Source: Salvator merianae (lineage: Eukaryota > Chordata > Lepidosauria > Squamata > Teiidae). Taken from it: a stretch of DNA of 64,000 nucleotides. Positions 43,997 through 55,104 of this stretch are shown piece by piece. Under the pieces are notes generated by a model. That model did not search any database and was not told the origin of the DNA. It saw only the letters and a program-made list of their open reading frames with translations. The stretch spans positions 114,901,571-114,965,570 of the forward strand of contig QVOM02000034.1 in NCBI GenBank assembly GCA_003586115.2, written 5' to 3'. A program made the position numbers and the translations under genes. The stretch's first letter is position 1. Every line of letters starts with the position of its first letter.

Positions 43997-44799
43997 GGGC
44001 CTTTCTGCACTCATCTCTCAGTGGTTTAATAGTAATTCTGATCAAGGCCTTCCTGATAAGGATTGTGCTTGAAACATGCCAGGAGTGAGGCCCTGAAGGT
44101 AGCTACGAGGGTTCCAATTATAGAGCTACAGTGGGCCTTTTCGCATTTGAAACTAGTGAGCATCAAGAAGCTTACTAGTCAAGTGCGTTCACACCCGCAG
44201 ATGACCGTAGCAACTGGCAACAGACCTCATCTGCTGCCAATCGCTACTACCGCTGGAGAAGAAAGTAGCTGTCAGAATCCTCACCTGAAGCTCAAAGTGA
44301 GCTTCTGGTGAGGATTCGTCCGCACTTACCTTCTCCACGGCAGCCATCTTCTGGGTGATCATCCCACCCATCACACATGCATGATGGACACTGGGGCCTA
44401 CCCCTGTGCGTGGGCCCAAATGGGCCCGCGCAAGGCCCCAGTCAGGCCCATGCCACCATAGTCGAGGCTGGGACCCAGAGTGGCATCGTCCGGCGTTTTG
44501 GTGCCTGATCGCGGGCACAAAGGGCCCAATTGCCCACTGCGCGTGTGCACACACATGCATGAAGCTGCTCCGGACACCATGGAAGCGGCCAGACACTTGC
44601 CAGACACTGTCATGGCAAGGATCAGGAACGGCTACCTGCATTTGCACTCACAAGCACCAGCAGCCAGCCTAAGGTAGGTTATTCGGCCCCATTGTGCAGA
44701 CGGTGTCTGCACGGTGGGCTCTGTTGCATGCTAGAATGGGCTAATTAGCCCATTCTAGCATGGTAAGTGCGAACGGGCACAGTGATTGCAGAAAGGTCC
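43997..44799. mobile_element. PIF/Harbinger-like MITE with GGGCCTTTCTGCACT end, TSD TTA, hosting another MITE
   Basis: The left end GGGCCTTTCTGCACTCATC and, from outside, GGACCTTTCTGCAATC at the right. TTA on both sides (43994-43996 and 44800-44802); removing the element rejoins the BovB text around GCAGAGATTAACAGAG. Without the inner element it is only about 152 bp. Confidence 0.88.
44133..44780 (+). mobile_element. MITE, M2 subfamily, nested, TSD AGT
   Basis: Left end GGGCCTTTTCGCATTTGAAAC, right end GGTAAGTGCGAACGGGCAC. AGT flanks it exactly (44130-44132 and 44781-44783). It contains the M2 core in a CpG-rich form (GTGCGTTCACACCCGC, GGCCCGCGCAAGGCCC) and ends with a hairpin ATGCTAGAATGGGCTAATTAGCCCATTCTAGCAT (44728-44761). 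It is the youngest layer in the BovB stack. Confidence 0.9.
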
Positions 44800-45625
44800 T
44801 TAATCTCTGCCTTGCTTCAGTTTTACTCCAGGGCCAAACTTGCCTGTTATTCTGTTATTGTTTTTCTACTTTAGTATTCCAATCTCATATAATGAAAGCT
44901 TTTGGTGTTAGTTCTAGAAGGTGTTGTAGGCCTTCATAGAACTGGCCACTTCAGAATTAGTGGTTGAACATAGACCTGGATTACTGTGACGTTTAATGGT
45001 TTCTCTTGGATTTGAACAGAGATCATTCTGTCATTTTTGTGATTGTACCCCAATACTGCTTTTCTTACCCTTTTATTGATTATGATGGCTACTCCATTTC
45101 TTCTAAGGGATTCTTGCCTGCAGTAGTAAATATAATGGACATATGAATTAAATTCACCCATTTTCATCCATTTTAGTTAATTGTCTCCCAAGATGTCAAT
45201 GTTTAATCTTGCCACCTCATGTTTGACAACATTTAGCTTATCTTGATTCGTAGATCGTACATTCCAGGTTCTTATGCAATATTGCTCTTTATAGCATCGG
45301 ACTTTCCCTGCACCACCAAACAGATTCACAGCTGAACATCCCTTTGGCTTTGACCCAGCCACTTCACTCTTTCTTGAACTACTTGCAGTTACCCTCCCAC
45401 TCTTCCCCAGTAGTATACTGGACACCTTCTGACCTGAGGGGCTCATCTTCCAGTGTCATATCTTTTAGCCTTTTGGTACTGTCCATGGGGTTTTCTCGGC
45501 AAGAATACTGAAGTGGTTTGCCATTTCCTTCTCTGGTGGAATACCTTTCGTCAGTCTCACTGCTATGACCTGACCATCTTGTTTGCCCCTGCATGGCATA
45601 GTTATTAGCTTCATTGAACGACATA

Positions 45626-48423
45626 GCTTCATTAAACTACACAAGTCCCTCCCTCATGACAAGACACTAACCCATGAAGGGGTAGAGCTTTTGTAGTTGT
45701 GTACAAAAGAAACTGTCTTAAAAGTTCCCTGCTTTACATGTTACACTTTGTGCATTTCTGCTGCTAATGACAGAGCAACCAGTATCTTTTTTTTCCATAT
45801 GGCAGCATTTATCTTGAAAATGTAAACCTGTTGACTAAATTAAAAAATAGGAGAGTGAAATCACTGCTATTCACAACTGAGCTATTTGTCCATTTGTTTG
45901 ATATATCTCTCTGGCATCATTCACATGTTCCCCTCTTTAGGGCTGGATGAAGCCTACCTGAGTTTAAATTGCCCTAGAAGTAGAAGGGCACTGAGCAGAT
46001 GCAAGGCTCTCTGATATAATGCTTCATACTGACCAGGACATTTGCTCACATAGATCATGATCCTACCTAGGCCTATCTTTTGTGGACTAGTAGTTGGACC
46101 AGAAATCAGGCTACTGACCATTTCTGTAGCCCCATATTTTGGGAAAGAACTGGCATTGAGACGGTAGAGGCATACAAATGTGTCCACTGTGGTGGCTCAG
46201 CGTAAAGAAGCATCCTTGCTTCTTTCATCAGGAAACCAGTGCACAGTCAAGAGATTCCATGACAAACATGATTAGATAGGAGAGAACCGAATTTTGAGTT
46301 CTGCAGCAATAATGCGGTATCCTTTAAAAATCATCATGTGTGTGCATGTGGGAACTGTTTTTGTGTGATACCAGAAGTGCTAATAATTTTGTTCAGGCTA
46401 AAGATAATTGAAAATGGCAGTGTGGACAATGGTAGAAACAGAGGGACCCTGAATTTGTTAGAAGCAATGCTTATCAAAAATCTGAATAAAAATATGGCTA
46501 CACTAGGAATACCGGTTTGGCTTGAAATCCACAGATACAAAATCAGCAATACACAATAGGACAATGAATAGTGCCTACAAGATAGTCCCAGCAGCATGGC
46601 TTCTTCAGTAGAAAAAAAAGGCTTTAAGAAGCAAATAAGAAAAAAAAGAAAACCTCCTTTTCTTCTCTGGCTGCACAAATTATCTTCCCCATGGAATCAG
46701 AAATAGAATTAACAGCTGGGAATAATAAGTGCCAGTCGTGAAGCAAGAGTGGAGAGGTTTTGATTTTGTTTCCATCTTTACCATAGAAATATATTGGCCA
46801 AATGAGTTCAGGCATCTACTCTGCTTTATCTTTCATATCTAGGGAAAACAATACTTTCAACTTTTGCAAAGGTACCTAAATACACTCAGAATATGAATTC
46901 AGAGATGGGAAGTGAATGCATATAGGTACCAAATTGCAGCAACAGGGATATTGTTGCTTTTGTGCCCTAAATGTGAAGTATTTAGGATCAAACTGTACAT
47001 TATTCTGGTATCATTTATAACCCTAACTCTTGCTTCACTTCTGTCAAAGCTTTCTTAGGACACAGTGATTGCCAAGTGAAAAATGGGGGGAATTTAAACT
47101 CCCTCCTCCCTGTGACATGGCTGCAGCGACAAGGCCATTATGAGCTATTCTCATTTTCCTGCAGCGCTGTGGTGACAGATGTAAAGAAAGCAGCAGTCCC
47201 CAAAAAAAGGCAGAGTGCTGCATGAAGAGCTTGCTAGGGGACCATTTATCTGCCTCTTGTTCCTGAACTGCATGATAATCACTGCCGGTGCTTCTAGCAG
47301 CAGAATAGTGGCAGACAGTTGGAAAATGCAGGAAGCTTCAGTTCTGCTCACCCAAATTCTTTCTTGCAGCAGATCATTCCAAAAACAGATTTGGGGTGGT
47401 AGATGGTTTTATAGTTTTCCACTGTAGTGCTGCCAGCCACAATTGTGTGCAAAGGTACCTTTTGCCCATCTTCCATTACATATCCCAAGACTTAGTGCTC
47501 CACAATGTCAGCAGCAGTTTGATATAGCTCCTTAATTCCAACTGATAGCTGGTGATATTCTTCATGTGAAAAGAAAGCATTGGTGTCCTTCCTCAACTAT
47601 AAAAATGGTGTCACCAGAAGGGAGTATTCCAGACTGCACCCAGACCTTCTTCCCAGTGCTGTGGTTCCAGTTGAACATACCAGCTTTGACCTTAAAAATG
47701 CTGAAAATACTGTTTATGTGTATCCTGCATCAGACCTAGTCTGGCCATTAAGTAAATCAGATTGGTTTAATTGTTAGGTAAGGGATCCTATTGCATAGCC
47801 TTTCCTCCGTTTTTGTTTTCATAATACTTTTTAGCTTTATATAAGTCATCTAGATACTAAGCCACTGAGATGATCTCACAAATCTCCATATGCCTTGAGA
47901 GGGGAAGGTGACCAGGTGGGGCAGGGCATCAGTGTCTGTCTCTTACAAAGAAAATCCATGGCTGCTGCTAAGTTAGTCTAACACTAAGCTGCTGATCAGA
48001 TGCTGGGGATTTTGAGGTATCCTAGAGAGTGGGAGGATCTCCTATCATGTTCATTGAGGCAATTCCTCAAATTAGCAACTCATACAAACAAAGCCCAGCT
48101 CAGAACACTAGGATCGTACAGCATTTCCACTCTCAGAGATTTCTAAACTGTTGCTAAAGCCCCTGAAATTTTAAAGGAAACTCAAACCCTTCTTGGTGAA
48201 TCTAAACAATGATTGACTCCTTATGCCATCCACCACCTCCTCAAACCAAAGGCTGGAGAGAAACTATAACAAAACAACCAACAGATTTTGAAAAAAGAAA
48301 AAAAAACCTTAATATTCTAAAAGAAAAATCTAGAGGTCAGGTATCCACTATCTACAAAGTTTTACTAGAAAATATTTTGAATACACTCAGAAATTTTGTG
48401 CACTTTCTAGTCTAGGGTCCTGT
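45626..48423. other. No recognised feature
   Basis: 2.8 kb, the longest stretch without a repeat call in the window. A minus-strand A-rich run is at 46609-46652. An open frame at 48209-48415 with STIYKVLLENIL slightly resembles an L1-type reverse transcriptase region, but too weakly for a call. Confidence 0.35.
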
Positions 48424-48520
48424 GGAGCCCTAGACTAGAATATCAGCAGGATACCATCATTTGCACTGCAAATGCTGGTATCCTGCTCCCAAACTTCACA
48501 TGACAGCAACAAGGAAGCAA
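48416..48520 (+). mobile_element. M2-family fragment
   Basis: GAGCCCTAGACTAGAATATCAGCAGGATACCA, then TTTGCACTGCAAATGC and GGTATCCTGCTCC follow the order of 21710-21770. Ends lost. A hairpin CTAGTCTAGGG...CCCTAGACTAG is at its left border. Confidence 0.55.
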
Positions 48521-48863
48521 ACTTCGCATCCCCCTTAAGGACATTTACAAACGGCTTGATGTGGAAAAATCCACAATGGACTCTTGGGCATTAAGTGTCC
48601 TTAGTGAGGGAAAACATCAAGTAAATCAAGAAAAAATGACAGCACTCAAAAATGAACTTGTAGTCAATTTAGTACTTATAAAACAACAAAAATTATGAGA
48701 TTTGGAAAAAGACAACTGCAAGCAAAGTTTTTGTTTGTAAATAGTTGATGTCCATAGGTTTAACTTTTATATAATGTTGTAGTGAAATGTTAATTTCAAT
48801 AAAAGAAACGAGTAAAAAGAAAAGTCCTTATTGTAGAAGAAATGAAGACAGGATCAGCACTAG
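48521..48863. other. Unrecognised, short open frame and AATAAAAG
   Basis: The plus strand is open from about 48525 to a TGA-type stop near 48698 with a lysine-rich, possibly helical peptide (EKMTALKNELVV near its end), followed by ATTTCAATAAAAGAAACG at 48790. It might be the 3' end of an old mobile-element gene. No family recognised. Confidence 0.3.
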
Positions 48864-49043
48864 GGCCCTTTCTGCACTTGGGTTTATTCCAGATTATATC
48901 TCAGATTAGGGACCTGCCATCTGCATGCTAATGCAGACTATGATAGGCCCTGGGCAAGGCCTTTCATAGTTTGCACTAGCATGCGAATAGCAGGTCCCTA
49001 TTCTGGGATATGATCCACAATAAGGCCAAGTGCAGAAAGGGCC
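48864..49043. mobile_element. 180-bp foldback MITE, second copy of the 20674 family
   Basis: The left GGCCCTTTCTGCACTTGG is exactly mirrored by CCAAGTGCAGAAAGGGCC at the right. Arms pair through TTATTCCAGATTATATC against GGATATGATCCACAATAA, AGGGACCTGCCATC and ATGCTAATGCAGACTATGA. The loop has GGCCCTGGGCAAGGCC. Block order equals that of 20674-20821. Flanking triplets TAG and AAT do not match. Confidence 0.8.
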
Positions 49044-50730
49044 AATGTCTTGGCACTGTGGGATTGCTTGTTCATATCCCTGTAGTCATCAAGCAAACAT
49101 CCACCAACAGCATTATGATGGCAAAGTGGGAGAAAGCTTACTCAGAGGACTTTTCTTTGCTCTTTTTCCTGGCTGCTTTGCTGCCACTTTTGCCAACTTA
49201 CCTTATGGCACTTCGTTCAGACCACAAAGCACAATCCTGTTTTGGGAGGCAAAAAGAATGGACAACTTCAGAAGCCATTTCCTGTGCCTGCCCAAACAGT
49301 CCCAGCCAGTAACATCACAGTTGCAGAACAAAACTACTCAACTTTGGCATTTTTGCTGCTGAATTAAAGAGTGTGCGAACAGCATGCTTCACATTCAAAG
49401 GACTGGAGTGCTTGCTGGCAAGCACTCTGCCCCTGAAGCAGCAGGAACTGCCATTTTGTGGTTCCTGGTAAAGAGCTGCTTGTTTTTCTCAGTATCTTAG
49501 CAATGTCTTTGTGGAGCTGAGAAAACTTTTTTTCATAATTAATTTATCAATGCACTTGTGAACTGGATGTATGCCACTGAGGATAGTCTGGGAAAGGTAT
49601 AGGAACAGATCAGCTGAAGTGGAACTCACCTATTATAGAAATAATTACAGTTGCTTTCTTGACCCTTTTTTAAGGGCTATTTAAAGTTCGGCTGTGTTTA
49701 TGTTTCACATCATTTCTAGCAGAAAACTGCCACATCCCTAACTGTCAAAAAGCTACAATCACTGGCACCATGTAAGCAAAAACTATCTGCAGAAAAATTA
49801 GTAAATTAAGGTTGGCGTTGGTTTGTCGCAAGCAACCATTAATGAACTCCATAGAGGATTGCTTGTTTCTCTGTTCATTGTCTTTCTGTAATTTATATCC
49901 CATATCCAAGAGATTATGCAGAATAAAGATGTGTGCATTTGTTGGAAATGCACATTTGGACTAGCAAATGAGATTTTATAAATTGGTGGAAGTGAGAAGG
50001 GGAAAATAAATGTGTGTCGTCTGCTTGAGTTGAATATTTGGACTATTATATTGTATGTTTTGCAAACGCGTGAGCTTTTCCTCCAGTGCTCTGAATTGAT
50101 TGGTTTCACTGAATACAAATGCTTCCAGATGACTGTTTGGGGGTTATGATCAGCTGATATGATGCATTCTGACATGCCATAATCTGCTTCATGACAACTC
50201 AAATGTCCCAGTAACCAAACCCTAAAACCCCTGAATTATATTTATGCAAAGTGATATAAGAAAACTACTGAAATACCTATGGTTCTGTGTCTCTTGCTGT
50301 GTTAGGAATTGATATTGAATTCCTGTCAGCTCCTGCTAATATAGCCTGTGCTTTGGTATAGTGCAACTTATCATCTAAGGTCATCCATCCACCCATTATA
50401 GCATTCATCTGCAAACTGTAAACACTGTGGATATGTGCATAATAAGACATGTTGGTCCCACTGTGTCATTGGGGATTTGTACCCTTTCATGTTGTTTCTG
50501 TTATTTACATGAAAGCAAACCATAAAGCCAAGGGGAGAAAGTAAAATTTGACTATAGAATCATGAGGGATTTTCCTGTCCACTTCTTACAAAGCTTGCAG
50601 GCAAATTACTGAGGAAAGGAGGCAGAGTGAGGGGAAGGAACAGAGGACAAAGGAGAAAGGCAAAAATAATATGGGAAGTTGGGAATGCTAGAAGGAGTTG
50701 GCAGTGCTAGAACACGTGAAGCAGAGATAT
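49044..50730. other. No recognised feature
   Basis: 1.7 kb of AT-rich DNA; open frames near 49010-49362 begin inside the MITE end and are not genes. Confidence 0.4.
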
Positions 50731-51060
50731 GCATGAACTAAAATTGTGAGTTCAGTTGTCCTTCCAACCAAATACTCTTTTGTTCGGTTAGTCAGCAGAT
50801 AATTGAATTGAACAAGCAGTTGTTCGTGTTCGATTTTAAACTGGTTAAAAAAAGCAAGTACCACCATATTTCCAATTAAAAAAAAAAATCCTTTTCAAGG
50901 GCAAAAACACATAGTTCATGTTCGCAAGTGGGGGACTGGTTTGGATCGATTGAAGTTTTGGATATTCGAACAACTGCATATTCGGTTCAATACAAACATC
51001 CACAAACTAGCTGGTTTGCTGTGAACTGTGAAACACCCAAATCAGATCAGAAAATTCAGT
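50731..51060. repeat. GAACC/GGTTC-rich dispersed repeat, copy 2
   Basis: AGATATGCATGAACTAAAATTG, then GTTCAGTTG, a poly(A) run (50878-50889), CCTTTTCAAGGGCAA and many TTCGGTT/GAACAA/TTCGAA words, in the same order as 31527-31850. Confidence 0.55.
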
Positions 51061-53209
51061 TCTTTAAAATGAAGCAGAGCAGAAGGAGGAGAGCACTGCA
51101 GTCTTTCTTTTCATATCCATGGACATACCATAGGGAGCAAGCAGTAAACTCCTAACAAGAGGCATTCTCAGAGAGCTAAAGGAGGGATGTGGGTACAGTT
51201 CCAAACCATGCTTCTTCTCATATCCATTGCTCCCTTTTCTTTATTCCCTCCTCCTTCCTCCTTGCCCCCTTCCTACAGCCACCTTTAAAATACTCACATA
51301 GACTTGTAAACAAGATAAGTTTTGCTTTGTTATTGATCTATACTGTTTCTACTTTAAAGAAAGACAGAATAAAAGAGGCTGTATTCCTAGTAATTCTGTG
51401 TCACTTTGTAAACTTAATACATTGGGGCAATTGAGAAGAATCACCTTCTGTGCTGCTAGCATGCCATGAAAATTAAACCAACTTTGGTCAAATCAATCTC
51501 CTTTGATGTAGATTTGATGTGGATCCACGGGAACATTACCTAAGCTTGATGGAAGTCACCTGCACACCTCTCAGCAAACATTGACATAATCAACATGCAC
51601 CATGCTGTGGTGCATGGCATTTCTTCACACAGCGTGTAATCCTCTGAATATGGTTATTTTTGAAGCTGCAAAGTTGGCTGCCGATATCTTGTGGCAGTGA
51701 ATCCAAAACTGAACTATGCACTGGGGAGCCAAACTTTCCTCTTATCTGCCTTAAGAGCCTAGACCCAATTTCAGGAAGGTTAGACTTTTGAGAACTTGGG
51801 GAATAGAGTGAGCAAACAGAGAGAATGAACAGCAATTCAGTGGAGTTGTGATCATAGTCCGGAGGTGGATTGATCTGTGTTTTGCAGACAGTATTTTGTA
51901 GTTTTTATGATGCTCTGTTTGCTGCCTTTGTGTGGAGTATCTTTGTTTGGAGCTCAGTCCTGAAGCTTGCAGGATAATGAACCACATTTTTCAGCTGGGA
52001 ACCAGAAGACCAGTTTGAAGCCGGAGTCCATTTCAGGAGGATGGGTCTCCTGAGAGCATGCAAGCAGAACAAACAAACAGGGAAAGCAAGTAGGGGGTTG
52101 GCAGGGGAAGTCAAGGGGACATCTTTACTCTCCCTCCCCCCTTTGCTTCAAGTTTCATTTGCCTTTGCTTTTTGAAGTAATACGCAGATATATCTGCAGA
52201 TATATCTGCAGGTCAAAAACTAGGAGGGATGTTGCACTGAAAAACACGTGTATAGTATGACTGTTTCCTTCTGGACACAGATTGTGCAAATGTGCTTCAT
52301 GCAGTGAACTCCTCGTGCTCAGAGAATGAGTTTAATCCCTTGAGGCCTAGATAGCTCACTTGGAGCTACCAAGAGAGGAAGGCGGATGGATCGCCCAGGG
52401 ACATGATGGTTCATTCTTACTCTGTGGGTGACAGATCTATGGCTGTTCCCAAGAAACAGGATCTCAGGGATAGAGCATGTCAATATGAAGAAGAGAAAAG
52501 TGCTCACTTAGAAGGGGCCATTCCTTAAAGGAGAATGGGTTCCTTTCCCCTCATCTCGTGCAGCAGAGCTTCTTCTAGTGGTTGCTTGGATAATTAGGAG
52601 CATAGACAGCTGGGTTTGTGAGCAACGTGCATGGTGACTTGCTTGCCTATGTGAAGGTTATGGATGTCATTTACATACTCTGCTCAATATTACTGGGGAG
52701 AATGCAGTGATCATGGTGAATGTTCAGAGATGTAGTCATGAGCTCCTAGAAGCTAAATAGCAGGAAATTGAAATGTTACTGTTGATAGCAGGAAGCTGAA
52801 AATCTACTGGCTCAAGGGTGGAATTCTCTGAAATGCTACTAGTTCCATAGCTAGCTAGGCAGTCAAAGAGGAAGTGTCTAAAAACATAGGTATTAACCTT
52901 GTTATTTGCTAGTGAATATTTTGAATCAAGCTGGACCTGTACAGATGGTAGGACAGCTTTTAACTGAAACTTGGGGACAAAAGTCGTCAGGGTGAGAGGA
53001 GCATTCAATTCAGAAAAAGTCATGGCTTAAAGTAGATTATGAAAAGGTTCTGTCCTTACCAAAGGGAGAAAGTTGAAAATTGGTGGTGAAAATACAGTCA
53101 AGATGTGAAGACTGCTCTGACCAACCCAGGAGAAGTTGCACAAATCAAAAAATTCAGAACAGAATTAAATGTATTTGTGTTTAGTGTTGTTTATATGCCT
53201 ATGCCAGAA
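51061..53209. other. No recognised feature; small symmetric tandem at 52180
   Basis: At 52180-52211 GCAGATATATCT is repeated in a self-complementary array (two palindromes in a row). Otherwise plain DNA. Confidence 0.4.
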
Positions 53210-53420
53210 GCCTCTGAGCCAAGATGGATGAAGTTGAATGCTTGGCTTCTGACAAGAGTGTAGACATAATGGGCATAACTGAAACCTGCTGGACTAGAAA
53301 AAAACAATGGCACAGTTTTTCTGGGTCACAAGCTCTATGTGAAGGACAAAGAAGGGCAGACTGGAGGAGGTATCACCCTCTATGTAATGGACAACATTGA
53401 ATTAAGCTACCTTGGGATCT
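53210..53420 (+). mobile_element. CR1-clade LINE endonuclease fragment
   Basis: Plus-strand translation gives KMDEVECLASDKSVDIMGIT followed by ETCW, then after one frameshift GHKLYVKDKEGQTGGGITLY. This is the start of the APE-type endonuclease of CR1/L2 LINEs, where the GITETW and RRGGGVALY motifs are conserved. Only about 65 codons remain. The clade (CR1 or L2) cannot be separated from so short a piece. Confidence 0.75.
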
Positions 53421-53506
53421 AGAAATGGACAGATGCCTTTTTGCATGGACCATAAACTGTTCATTTCTGGGCCACATAGATCTGCACGTTAGTGAGGATC
53501 TATGAA

Positions 53507-53539
<33 letters not shown>
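53507..53539. repeat. (AC)n microsatellite
   Basis: Sixteen uninterrupted AC units. Confidence 0.97.
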
Positions 53540-53541
<2 letters not shown>

Positions 53542-53559
53542 TCCTGCTCTGTCTGCATG

Positions 53560-53965
53560 AGACAGAATGAGATCCAGATTAAGGGAAGCCTTAATCTGGA
53601 TCTCTGGTAGACCTGATTAATTGGGTCTACCACAGGGACCAGTGGCCCTGATCTGGAACATGGGAGGTGTGCAGAAGGCCACCTCCCGTGTTCAGGACTA
53701 ACAGGGGATGCCTTTCAGTGGTGTACCATAGCATGCCACTGAAAAGCACTGCTCAGAAGCCCCCAAACTTTTGTTCCTAGCCTTCAGAGGGATGCGGGTG
53801 CAAAGCTCGTGTGAACATCAAGGCCATGGTGCGGCCTAATCTGGATCAGCACCACTGGTGCAGACGGCAGTGACCCAGCTCATGCCTCTCTGCAATCTGG
53901 ATCAGTGGTCCGGGCTAATCTGGACTCACTGATGTGAATTGCTGGCAAGTTAGTACAGAAAGGGC
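53560..53965. mobile_element. M3-family repeat with 5' palindromes
   Basis: Starts with two nested palindromes, GAGATCCAGATTAAGG...CCTTAATCTGGATCTC (53569-53603) and GGTAGACC...GGGTCTACC. Then it follows 21040-21460 block by block and ends with TTAGTACAGAAAGGGC, a GGGC-TTTCTG-type terminus. Left terminus lost near the microsatellite. Confidence 0.7.
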
Positions 53966-55011
53966 TATAGTCTTCCACCAAGCCAACTTCCATCTTGAAT
54001 CTGATCACTATTACTTTAAAGAGTTGTACCATTCAAAGACTTTTTTTTTTTTTTTCCCTCTTGGAAATGCTAAGCAACAGGCATATGTAGTACAAGATAA
54101 CTAAAGGAAGAATTATGACATTGCTTTATGGGAGGCAGCTTAGGTGCTTCAGTTTCATTTGGATAGTTCAGGGTTACTGAAGGCTGTTTCAAGTACTACT
54201 GCTAGGTACAGCGTCACAAATTGCATGGACCACGGAAACACCGAATGAAGATGCTCTTGGAAAATTCTAGAAGAGATTCATAGTTCCAGCAAAGAGAAAG
54301 CTTATCAAAAATTGAGTGTGGCCCAGAATTCAAAGGGAAGTGTATGTACAATTTTAGCCAGGCATACTTTGAAAATGGAACTGAGACTTCAGCGTACTTC
54401 ACTAACAAATTAAAAAAAAATCTTAGATTCTTTTCTCCTTTAGTGATTTCAATAGCACAGAGGTCAGGAACAAAATTCTAAGGCTGACCGATCAGAATGA
54501 GGAAATCTTCCCAATATTGCAGGCTAGCTTACCACATTTTGAAGAAAGCAGCAAATCTGAGGCACGTTATCTCAATGTCTTAAAACTCTGTTTACAAACC
54601 TTAACTTCTGTGACAGTTGCTGGAGCCCCAAAATAGATTATTGTTGCTTTAATAATGTCCCATGTGGAAAAATTAGAAGGTATTATATGTCTAGTTCTCC
54701 TAGAAGTCAGATCAGAATATGTAGTCCTTATTGTGTAAGGAAGTTATGGAAAACACACATAGAACACAACTTGTTAGTCTTGAAACAATTGTAATGCCTC
54801 AAATTCCATTTGCAAAAGTAATACGTGTTGCTGCTTCTTTTTTTAATTTAAGGATGCTCTTTGATTTTATTGACGTTTTATGGTGAACAGCAGGATATAA
54901 GTGCATATACAAAAATAAATAAATGCACCCAGCTCATGCATTGTGAGGAGCATTTTATGTGGATTATGTAAGAGACCCATTGTACTCATTCCTTTAATTT
55001 TATATTGAAAT
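53966..55011. other. No recognised feature
   Basis: AT-rich DNA with T run at 54041-54056 and A run at 54411-54420. Confidence 0.4.
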
Positions 55012-55104
55012 TTAAGCCTGTAATATTCATTTGCTCTCTTCCGCTGATTGGCCATGACGGCGTGGCCAATCAGCAAAAGAGGACAAATGAATATTATGCT
55101 TGCA
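55012..55104. repeat. 91-bp hairpin containing a CCAAT motif in both arms
   Basis: TTAAGCCTGTAATATTCATTTG and, in reverse, TGCAAGCATAATATTCATTTG are the outer arms; CTGATTGGCCATGACG with CGTGGCCAATCAG is the centre, a perfect 12-bp pair around a tiny loop. Both arms carry ATTGGCC/GGCCAAT. Probably a foldback MITE. Confidence 0.75.

Larger units (their letters stand above)
42870..45625 (-). mobile_element. BovB/RTE LINE, degenerate, interrupted three ways
   Basis: On the minus strand, pieces of a BovB ORF2 follow in order. 45624-45380: LQYSCRENPMDSTK. 45290-45178: endonuclease start TWNVRSTNQDKLNVV with HEVARLNIDILG. 45167-44940: NGVAIIINKRVRKAVLG. 44000-43760: endonuclease end QIDYIFCSQRWRSSIQ and the catalytic-type GSDHEL. 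43500-43090: linker including DLFKKIGDIKGTFHAK and NRWQKYTGELYQKDL. 42964-42870: the start of the reverse transcriptase, ICQQIWKTQQWPLDW with YIPVPMKGN. A working BovB copies its RNA into the genome by target-primed reverse transcription. Here the catalytic half of the reverse transcriptase is absent, many frameshifts are present, and a hAT element and a pair of nested MITEs split it. BovB is abundant in squamates and is known for horizontal transfer. Confidence 0.92.

Noticed and set aside
48209..48415. Possible L1-type ORF2 fragment (STIYKVLLENIL)
   Set aside because: Resemblance is limited to a few residues and the surroundings do not extend it. A translated search would settle it.
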